Assembly: GCF_029227915.1 (NCBI RefSeq) | Contig: NC_079883.1 | Coordinates: 17,672,001 to 17,736,000, forward strand | From: Hydractinia symbiolongicarpus | Taxonomy: Eukaryota > Cnidaria > Hydrozoa > Anthoathecata > Hydractiniidae | Direction: 5' to 3' | Length of the DNA stretch: 64,000 nt | Part shown: in pieces, positions 50,706-61,100 of the stretch | Position numbering within the stretch: position 1 is the stretch's first letter | How the letters are laid out: each line of letters starts with the position of its first letter | Position numbers and translations under genes: made by a program | The notes under the pieces: generated by a model | What the model saw: the letters and a program-made list of their open reading frames with translations, nothing else | Database searches by the model: none | What the model was told of the DNA's origin: nothing

Positions 50706-53434
50706 AACGTGCAACCACGTGATATACGTGTAAGGCCTTTATTAGGGAGCAAGAGGCTATATTACAGCCCTTAGGGGACTGTGCGCGTGGCTGACGCTGT
50801 TATAAAGCCATGGCGCATTTGCAAACAACTTGGGACGTCGTAGTCCATTGAGAGTACATGGACTAGTCCGATCGTAACTTGGGCAGGCACATGGAACTAC
50901 GTGATTTATGTGTGCGGCCTCTATTAGACAGCAAAAGGCCATACTATAACCTTTAGAGGCCTGTACACGTGGCTGACTGTGTTATAAAGCCATGGCGCAA
51001 TGGAAAACCACTTGGGACGTTGTAGTCCATCTAGAGTGGAAGGATAAGACCACTGCTAACCTGCGCAGGCACGTGCAACCACGTGATATACGTGTAAGGC
51101 CTTTATTAGGCTGCAAAGAGGCCATATTACAGTCGTTAGACGCATGTACTTGTAGTTAACGGTGTTATAACGCCATGGCGCAATGGAAAACGACTTGTGA
51201 CGTCGTAGTCCATTGAAAGTGGAAGGATTAGACCAATGGTAACCTGTGCAGGCACGTGGAACAACGTGATTTATGTATACGGACTTTATTAGGCCGCAAA
51301 AGGCCATATTACAGCCTTTAGGGGGCTGTACACGTGTTTGACGGTGTTGTAAAGCCGTGGCGCTATGGAAAACAACTTGGGACTTCGTAGTCCTTTGAGA
51401 GTGGAAGGACAAGACCAATGATAACCTGCGCAGGCACGTGCAACCACGTGATATACGTGTAAGGCCTTTATTAGTGTACAAGAGGCTATATCAGCCCTTA
51501 GAGGCTTGTACGTGTGGCTGACGCTGTTATAAAGCCATGGCGCAATGAAAAACTACTTGGGACGTCGTAGTTCATTGAGAGTGGAAGGAGAAGACTAATG
51601 GTAACCTGCGCAGGCACGTGCAACCACGTGATATAAGTGTAAGGCCTTTATTAGGCTGCAAGAGGCGATACTACAGTCGTTGGACGCTTGTACTTGTAGT
51701 GAACGGTGTTATAACGCCATGGCGTAACGGAAAATGACTTGGGAGGTCGTAGTCCATTGAGAGGGGAAGGATTAGACCAATAGTAACCTGCGCAGGCACG
51801 TGGAACAACGCGAATTGGGTGTACGGCCTTTATTAGGCTGCAAAAGGTCATGTTGCAGCCTTTAGAGACCTGTACACGTGGTTGACGGTGTTATAAAGCT
51901 GTGGCGCAATTGCAAACAACTTGGGACGTCGTAGTCCATTGAGATTACATGGACTAGTCCGATCGTAACTTGCGCAGGTACGTGGATCTACGTTATTCAT
52001 GTGTACGGCCTCTATTAGGCAGCAAAAGGCCATGCCATAGCCTTTAGAGGGCTGTACACGTGGCTGACTGTGTTATAAAGCCGTGACGCATTGGAAAACC
52101 ACTTGGGACGTCGTAGTCCATTGAGAGTGTAAGGATTAGACCAATGGTAACCTGCGCAGGAACGTGGAACAACGTGATTTATGTATACGGACTTTAATAG
52201 GCCGCAAAAGGCCATATTACAGCCTTTAGGGGCCTGTACACTTGGTTGACGGTGTTGTAAACCCGTGGCTCTATGGAAAACAACTTGGGACATCGTAGTC
52301 CATTGAAAGTGGAGGGATACGACCAATGCTAACCTGCGCAGGCACGTGCAACCACGTGAAATATGAGTAAGGCCTTTATTAGGCTGCAAGAGGCCTTATT
52401 ACAGTCGTTAGACGCATGTACTTGTAGTTAAGAGTGTTATAACGCCATAGTGCAATAGAAAACGACTTGTGACGTCGTAGTCCATTGAGAGTGGAAGGAT
52501 TAGACCAATGGTAACCTGCGCAGGCACGTGGAACAACACAAATTGGGTGTACGGCCTTTATTAGGCTGCAAAAGGTCATATTACAGCCTTTAGAGACCTG
52601 TACACGTGTTTGACGGTGTTGTAAAGCCGTGGCGAATTGGAAAACCACTTGGGACGTCGTAGTCCATTGAGAGTGGAAGGATAACACCAATGCTAATCTG
52701 TGCAGGCACGTGCAACCACGTGATATACGTGTAAGGCCTTTATTAGGGTACAAGAGGCTATATTACAGCCCTTAGGGGCTTGTACGTGTGGCTGACTGTG
52801 TTATAAAATCGTGGCGCATTGGAAAACCACTTGGAACGTTGTAGTCCATTGAGAGTGGATGGATTAGACCAATGGTAACCTGCGCAGGCACGTGCAACCA
52901 CGTGATGTATGTGTAAGGCCTTTATTAGGCTGCAAGAAGCCATATTACAGTCGTTAGACGCATGTACTTGAAGTTAACGGTGTTATAACGCCATGGCGCA
53001 ATGGAAAACGACTTGGGACGTCGTAGTCCATTGAGAGTGGAAGGATAAGACCAACGGTAACCTGCGCAGGCACGTGGAACAACGTGATATACGTGTAAGG
53101 CCTTTATTAGGCTGCAAGAGGCCATATTACAGTCGTTAGACGCATGTACTTGTAGTTAACGGTGTTATAACGCCATGGCGCAATGGAAAACGACTTGTGA
53201 CGTCGTAGTCCATTGAGAGTGGAAGGATTAGACAAATGATAACCAGCGCAGGCACGTGCAACCACGTGATATACGTGTAAGTCCTTTATTAGTGTACAAG
53301 AGGCTATATTATAGCCCTTAGGGGCTTGTACGTGTGGCTGACGCTGTTATAAAGCCATGGCGCAATGAAAAACTACTTGGGACGTCGTAGTTCATTGAGA
53401 GTGGAAGGATAAGACCAATGGTAACCTGCGCAGG

Positions 53435-53608
53435 CACGTGGAACCACGTGATTTACGTGTAAGGCCTTTGTTAGGCTGCAAGAGGCAGCCTTTAGGGGCC
53501 TGTACACGTGGTTGACGGTGTTGTGAAGCCGTGGCCCTATGGAAAAGAACTTGGGACGTCGTAGTCGATTGAGCGCGGAAGGATAAGACCAATGATAACC
53601 TGCGCAGG
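53435..53608 (+). repeat. 174-bp monomer, G subtype
   Basis: GAGGCAGCCTTTA form. It has GTGATTTACGTG where the other copies have GTGATATACGTG. Confidence 0.9.
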
Positions 53609-55792
53609 AACGTGCAACCACGTGATATACGTGTAAGGCCTTTATTAGGGTACAAGAGGCTATATTACAGCCCTTAGGGGCCTGTGCGCGTGGCTGACGC
53701 TGTTATAAAGCCATGGCGCAATTGCAAACAACTTGGGACGTCGTAGTCAATTGAGAGTACATGGACTAGTCCGATCGTAACTTGGGCAGGCACGTGGAAC
53801 TACGTGATTTATGTGTGCGGCCTCTATTAAGCAGCAAAAGGCCATACTATAGCCTTTAGAGGCCTGTACATGTGGCTGACTGTGGTATAAAGCCATGGCA
53901 CCATGGAAAACCACTTGGGACGTCGTAGTGCATGGAGAGGGGAAGGATTACACCAATGCTAACCTGTGTAGGCACGTGCAACCACTTGATATACGTGTAA
54001 GGTCTTTATTAGGCCGCAAGAGGCCATATTACAGTCGTTAGACGCATGTACTCGTAGTTAACGGTGTTATAATGCCGTGGCGCAACGGAAAACGACTTGG
54101 GACGTCGTAGTCCATTGAGAGTGGAAGGATTAGACCAATGGTAACCTGCGCAGGCACGTGGAACAACGTGATTCATGTATGCGGCCTCTATTAAGCAGCA
54201 AAAGGCCATACTATAGCCTTTAGAGGCCTGTACATGTGGCTGACTGTGGTATAAAGCCATGGCGCAATGGAAAACAACTTGGGACTTCGTAGTCCTTTGA
54301 GAGTGGAAGGATAAGACCAATAGGAACCTGCGCAGGCACGTGGAACAACGCGAATTGGGTGTACGGCCTTTATTAGGCTGCAAAAGGTCATATTATAGCC
54401 TTTAGAGACCTGTACACGTGGTTGACGGTGTTATAAAGCTGTGGCGCAATTGCAAACAACTTGGGACGTCTTAGTCCATTGAGAGTGGAAAGATTAGACC
54501 GATCGTAACTTGCGCAGGCACGTGGAACAACGTGATTAATGTGTACGGCCTCTATTAGGCAGCAAAAGGCCATACTATAGCCTTTAGAGGCATGTACACG
54601 TGGCTGACTGTGTTATAAAGCCATGGCGCAATGGAAAACAACTTGGGACTTCGTAGTCCTTTGAGAGTGGAAGGATAAGACCAATGATAACCTGCGCAGG
54701 CACGTGCAACCACGTGATGTACGTGTAAGGCCTTTATTAGTGTACAAGAGGCTATATTACAGCCCTTAGGGGCTTGTACGTGTGGCTGACGCTGTTATAA
54801 AGCCATGGCGCAATGGAAAACTACTTGGGACGTCGTAGTTCATTGAGAGTGGAAGGAGAAGACCAATGGTAACCTGCGCAGGCACGTGCAACCACGTGAT
54901 ATACGTGTAAGACCTTTATTAGGCTGCAAGAGGCCATATTACAGTCGTTAGACGCATGTACTTGTAGTTAACGGTGTTATAACGCCATGGCGCAATGGAA
55001 AACGACTTGTGACGTCGTAGTCCATTGAGAGTGGAAGGATTAGACCAATGGTAACCTGCGCAGGCACGTGGAACAACGTGATATATGTATAGGGACTTTA
55101 TTAGGCCGCAAAAGGCCATATTAATGCCATTAGGGGCTTGTACACGTGTTTGACGGTGTTGTAAAGCCGTGGCGCTATGGAAAACAACTTGGGACTTCGT
55201 AGTCCATTGAGAGAGGAAGGATTAGACCAATGGTAACCTGCGCAGGAACGTGCAACCACGTGATATACGTGTAAGGCCTTTATTAGGCTGCAAGAGGCCA
55301 TTTTACAGTCGTTAGACGCATGTACTTGTAGTTAACGGTGTTATAACGCCATGGCGCAATGGAAAACGACTTGGGACGTCGTAGTCCATTGAGAGTGGAA
55401 GGATAAGACCAACGGTAACCTGCGCAGGCACGTGGAACAACGTGATATACGTGTAAGGCCTTTATTAGGCTGCAAGAGGCCATATTACAGTCGTTAGACG
55501 CATGTACTTGTAGTTAACGTTGTTATAACGCCATGGCGCAATGGAAAACGACTTGTGACGTCGTAGTCCATTGAGAGTGGAAGGATTAGACAAATGATAA
55601 CCTGCGCAGGCACGTGCAACCACGTGATATACGTGTAAGGCCTTTATTAGTGTACAAGAGGCTATATTACAGCCCTTAGGGGCTTGTACGTGTGGCTGAC
55701 GCTGTTATAAAGCCATGGCGCAATGAAAAACTACTTGGGACGTCGTAGTTCATTGAGAGTGGAAGGATAAGACCAATGGTAACCTGCCCAGG
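53435..55792 (+). repeat. 2358-bp variant of the 2540-bp repeat (13 monomers)
   Basis: 13 x 182 minus 8. It has the chimeric monomer at 54.1-54.3 kb in place of the usual CTTTATTAGGCCGC b unit, and so skips the c unit and joins directly to the d unit with GACGTCTTAGTCC. Confidence 0.8.
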
Positions 55793-55966
55793 CACGTGGA
55801 ACCACGTGATATACGTGTAAGGCCTTTGTTAGGCTGCAAGAGGCAGCCTTTAGGGGCCTGTACACGTGGTTGACGGTGTTGTGAAGCCGTGGCCCTATGG
55901 AAAAGAACTTGGGACGTCGTAGTCGATTGAGCGCGGAAGGATAAGACCAATGATAACCTGCGCAGG
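55793..55966 (+). repeat. 174-bp monomer, G subtype, last in the window
   Basis: GAGGCAGCCTTTA form, 2358 bp after the previous copy, preceded by AACCTGCCCAGG. No 174-bp monomer was found between here and 64 kb. Confidence 0.9.
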
Positions 55967-57786
55967 AACGTGCAACCACGTGATATACGTGTAAGGCCTT
56001 TATTAGGGTACAAGAGGCTATATTACAGCCCTTAGGGGCCTGTGCGCGTGGCTGACGCTGTTATAAAGCCATGGCGCAATTGCAAACAACTTGGGACGTC
56101 GTAGTCAATTGAGAGTACATGGACTAGTCCGATCGTAACTTGGGCAGGCACGTGGAACTACGTGATTTATGTGTGCGGCCTCTATTAAGCAGCAAAAGGC
56201 CATACTATAGCCTTTAGAGGCCTGTACATGTGGCTGACTGTGGTATAAAGCCATGGCACCATGGAAAACCACTTGGGACGTCGTAGTGCATGGAGAGGGG
56301 AAGGATTACACCAATGCTAACCTGTGTAGGCACGTGCAACCACTTGATATACGTGTAAGGTCTTTATTAGGCCGCAAGAGGCCATATTACAGTCGTTAGA
56401 CGCATGTACTCGTAGTTAACGGTGTTATAACGCCGTGGCGCAACGGAAAACGACTTGGGACGTCGTAGTCCATTGAGAGTGGAAGGATTAGACCAATGGT
56501 AACCTGCGCAGGCACGTGGAACAACGTGATTCATGTATGCGGAATTTATTAGGCCGCAAAAGGCCATATTACAGCCTTTAGGGGCCTGTACACGTGTTTG
56601 ACGGTGTTGTAAAGCCGTGGCGCTATGGAAAACAACTTGGGACTTCGTAGTCCTTTGAGAGTGGAAGGATAAGACCAATGATAACCTGCGCAGGCATGTG
56701 CAACCACGTGATATACGTGTAAGGCCCTTATTAGTGTACAAGAGGCTATATTACAGCCCTTAGGGGTTTGTACGTGTGGTTGACGCTGTTATAAAGCCAT
56801 GGCGCATTGAAAAACTACTTGGGACGTCGTAGTTCATTGAGAGTGGAAGGAGAAGACTAATGGTAACCTGCGCAGGCACGTGCAACCACGTGATATATGT
56901 GTAAGGCCTTTATTAGGCTGCAAAAGGCCATATTACAGTCGTTAGACGCATGTACCCGTAGTTAACGGTGTTATAACACCATGGCGCAATGGAAAACAAC
57001 TTGGGACGTCGTAGTCCATTGAGAGTGGAAGAATAAGACCAATGGTAACCTGCGCAGGCACGTGCAACCACGTGACATACGTGTAAGGCCTTTATTAGGG
57101 TACAAGAGGCTATATTACAGCCCTTAGGGGCCTGTACCTGTAATTGACGGCGTTATAACGCCATGACACAATCGTAAACAACTTGGAACGTCGTAGTCCA
57201 TTGAGAGTGGAAGGATTAGACGAATAGGAACCTGCGCAGGCACGTGGAACAACGCGAATTGGGTGTACGGCCTTTATTAGGCTGCAAAAGGTCATATTAT
57301 AGCCTTTAGAGACCTGTACACGTGGTTGACGGTGTTATAAAGCTGTGGCGCAATTGCAAACAACTTGGGACGTCTTAGTCCATTGAGAGTGGAAAGATTA
57401 GACCGATCGTAACTTGCGCAGGCACGTGGAACAACATGATTAATGTGTACGGCCTCTATTAGGCAGCAAAAGGCCATACTATAGCCTTTAGAGGCATGTA
57501 CACGTGGCTGACTGTGTTATAAAGCCATGGCGCAATGGAAAACAACTTGGGACTTCGTAGTCCTTTGAGAGTGGAAGGATAAGACCAATGATAACCTGCG
57601 CAGGCACGTGCAACCACGTGATGTACGTGTAAGGCCTTTATTAGTGTACAAGAGGCTATATTACAGCCCTTAGGGGCTTGTACGTGTGGCTGACGCTGTT
57701 ATAAAGCCATGGCGCAATGGAAAACTACTTGGGACGTCGTAGTTCATTGAGAGTGGAAGGAGAAGACCAATGGTAACCTGCGCAGG

Positions 57787-57968
57787 CACGTGCAACCACG
57801 TGATATACGTGTAAGACCTTTATTAGGCTGCAAGAGGCCATATTACAGTCGTTAGACGCATGTACTTGTAGTTAACGGTGTTATAACGCCATGGCGCAAT
57901 GGAAAACGACTTGTGACGTCGTAGTCCATTGAGAGTGGAAGGATTAGACCAATGGTAACCTGCGCAGG
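57787..57968 (+). repeat. Representative a-type monomer (182 bp)
   Basis: Example of the a family. It starts CACGTGCAACCACGTGATAT, so it carries two CACGTG palindromes and a third ACGTG. The middle reads CAGTCGTTAGACGCATGTAC, then GTAGTTAACGG, then GTTATAACGCCATGGCGCAA, and it ends with GGATTAGACC. The GTCGTTAGACGCATG segment separates this family from all the others, which have CCTTTAG or CCCTTAG at the same place. Subtypes have CTTGTAG, CTCGTAG or CCCGTAG after GTAC; the CCCGTAG subtype appears only from about 25 kb onward. A hand consensus of this family has A51 C36 G50 T45 and 12 CpG. Confidence 0.9.
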
Positions 57969-58186
57969 CACGTGGAACAACGTGATATATGTATAGGGAC
58001 TTTATTAGGCCGCAAAAGGCCATATTACAGCCATTAGGGGCTTGTACACGTGTTTGACGGTGTTGTAAAGCCGTGGCGCTATGGAAAACAACTTGGGACT
58101 TCGTAGTCCATTGAGAGAGGAAGGATTAGACCAATGGTAACCTGCGCAGGAACGTGCAACCACGTGATATACGTGTAAGGCCTTTA

Positions 58187-61100
58187 TTAGGCTGCAAGAG
58201 GCCATTTTACAGTCGTTAGACGCATGTACTTGTAGTTAACGGTGTTATAACGCCATGGCGCAATGGAAAACGACTTGTGACGTCGTAGTCCATTGAGAGT
58301 ACATGGACTAGTCCGATCGTAACTTGGGCAGGCACGTGGAACTACGTGATTTATGTGTGCGGCCTCTATTAAGCAGCAAAAGGCCATACTATAGCCTTTA
58401 GAGGCCTGTACACGTGGCTGACTGTGTTATAAAGCCATGGCGCCATGGAAAACCACTTGGGACGTCGTAGTGCATGGAGAGGGGAAGGATTACACCAATG
58501 CTAACCTGTGTAGGCACGTGCAAACACTTGATATACGTGTAAGGTCTTTATTAGGCCGCAAGAGGCCATATTACAGTCGTTAGACGCATGTACTCGTAGT
58601 TAACGGTGTTATAACGCCATGGCGCAACGGAAAACGACTTGGAACGTCGTAGTCCATTGAGAGTGGAAGGATTAGACCAATGGTAACCTGCGCAGGCACG
58701 TGGAACAACGTGATTCATGTATGCGGAATTTATTAGGCCGCAAAAGGCCATATTACAGCCTTTAGGGGCCTGTACACGTGTTTGACGGTGTTGTAAAGCC
58801 GTAGCGCTATGGAAAACAACTTGGGACTTCGTAGTCCTTTGAGAGTGGAAGGATAAGAGCAATGATAACCTGCGCAGGCATGTGCAACCACGTGATATAC
58901 GTGTAAGGCCCTTATTAGTGTACAAGAGGCTATATTACAGCCCTTAGGGGCTTGTACGTGTGGTTGACGCTTTTATAAAGCCATGGCGCAATGAAAAACT
59001 ACTTGGGACGTTGTAGTTCATTGAGAGTGGAAGGAGAAGACTAATGGTAACCTGCGCAGGCACGTGCAACCACGTGATATATGTGTAAGGCCTTTATTAG
59101 GCTGCAAAAGGCCATATTACAGTCGTTAGACGCATGTACCCGTAGTTAACGGTGTTATAACCCCATGGCGCAATGGGAAACGACTTGGGACGTCGTAGTC
59201 CATTGAGAGTGGAAGGATAAGACCAATGGTAACCTGCGCAGGCACGTGCAACCACGTGACATGCGTGTAAGGCCTTTATTAGGGTACAAGAGGCTATATT
59301 ACAGCCCTTAGGGGCCTGTACCTGTAATTGACGGCGTTATAACGCCATGACACAATGGTAAACAACTTGGAACGTCGTAGTCCATTGAGAGTGGAAGGAT
59401 TAGACGAATAGTAACCTGCGCAGGCACGTGGCACAACGCGAATTGGGTGTACGGCCTTTATTAGGCTGCAAAAGGTCATATTACAGCCTTTAGAGACCTG
59501 TACACGTGGTTGACGGTGTTATAAAGCTGTGGCGCAATTGCAAACAACTTGGGACGTCTTAGTCCATTGAGAGTGGAAAGATTAGTCCGATGATAACCTG
59601 CGCAGGCACGTGCAACCACGTGATATACGTGTAAGGCCTTTATTAGTGTACAAGAGGCTATATTACAGCCCTTAGGGGCTTGTACGTGTGGCTGACGCTG
59701 TTATAAAGCCATGGCGCAATGGAAAACTACTTGGGACGTCGTAGTTCATTGAGAGTGGAAGGAGAAGACCAATGGTAACCTGCGCAGGCACGTGCAACCA
59801 CGTGATATACGTGTAAGGCCTTTATTAGGCTGCAAGAGGCTATATTACAGTCGTTAGACGCATGTACTTGTAGTTAACGGTGTTATAACGCCATGGCGCA
59901 ATGGAAAACGACTTGTGACGTCGTAGTCCATTGAGAGTGGAAGGATTAGACCAATGGTAACCTGCGCAGGCACGTGGAACAACGTGATTTATGTATACGG
60001 ACTTTATTAGGCCGCAAAAGGCCATATTATAGCCTTTAGGGGCTTGTACACGTGTTTGACGGTCTTGTAAAGCCGTGGCGCTATGGAAAACAACTTGGGA
60101 CTTCGTAGTCCATTGAGAGGGGAAGGATTAGACCAATGGTAACCTGCGCAGGAACGTGCAATCACGTGATATACGTGTAAGGTCTTTATTAGGCTGCAAG
60201 AGGCCATTTTACAGTCGTTAGACGCATGTACTTGTAGTTAACGGTGTTATAACGCCATGGCGCAATGGAAAACGACTTGTGACGTCGTAGTCCATTGAGA
60301 GTACATGGACTAGTCCGATTGTAACTTGGGCAGGCACGTGGAACTACGTGATTTATGTGTGCGGCCTCTATTAAGCAGCAAAAGGCCATATTACAGCCTT
60401 TAGGGGCCTGTACACGTGTTTGACGGTGTTGTAAAGCCGTGGCGCTATTGAAAACAACTTGGGACTTCGTAGTCCTTTGAGAGTGGAAGGATAAGACCAA
60501 TGATAACCTGCGCAGGCATGTGCAACCACGTGATATACGTGTAAGGCCTTTATTAGTGTACAAGAGGTTATATTACAGCCCTTAGGGGCTTGTACGTGTG
60601 GTTGACGCTGTTATAAAGCCATGGCGCAATGAAAAACTACTTGGGACGTCGTAGTTCATTGAGAGTGGAAGGAGAAGACTAATGGTAACCTGCACAGGCA
60701 CGTGCAACCACGTCATATATGTGTAAGGCCTTTATTAGGCTGCAAAATGCCATATTACAGTCGTTAGACGCATGTACCCGTAGTTAACGGTGTTATAACG
60801 CCATGGCGCAATGGAAAACAACTTGGGACGTCGTAGTCCATTGAGAGTGGAAGGATAAGACCAATGGTAACCTGCGCAGGCACGTGCAACCACGTGACAT
60901 ACGTGTAAGGCCTTTATTAGGGTACAAGAGGCTATATTACAGCCCTTAGGGGCCTGTACCTGTAATTGACGGCGTTATAACGCCATGACACAATGGTAAA
61001 CAACTTGGAACGTCGTAGTCCATTGAAAGTGGAAGGATTAGACGAATAGTAACCTGCGCAGGCACGTGGAACAACGCGAATTGGGTGTACGGCCTTTATT

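Larger units (their letters stand above)
49786..54181 (+). repeat. 4.4-kb segmental duplication, copy 2
   Basis: Second copy at an offset of 9786 bp. The offset is accounted for exactly: 54 units (9828) minus four 8-bp deletions, one 9-bp deletion and one 2-bp deletion, plus one inserted base. Private differences include AACGGTTTTATAAC (about 49903) and CAGGCACATGG (about 50885). It ends at the chimeric join near 54181. Confidence 0.88.
55793..58186 (+). repeat. Last copy of the 2.5-kb type repeat
   Basis: Restores the f/CCCGTAG pair that is missing in the preceding copy (offset from 54388 to 57292 is 2904 bp, 16 units minus 8). GGGGTTTGTACG at about 56765 links it to copies at 44.6 and 49.7 kb. 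After about 58.2 kb the unit order changes. Confidence 0.8.
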
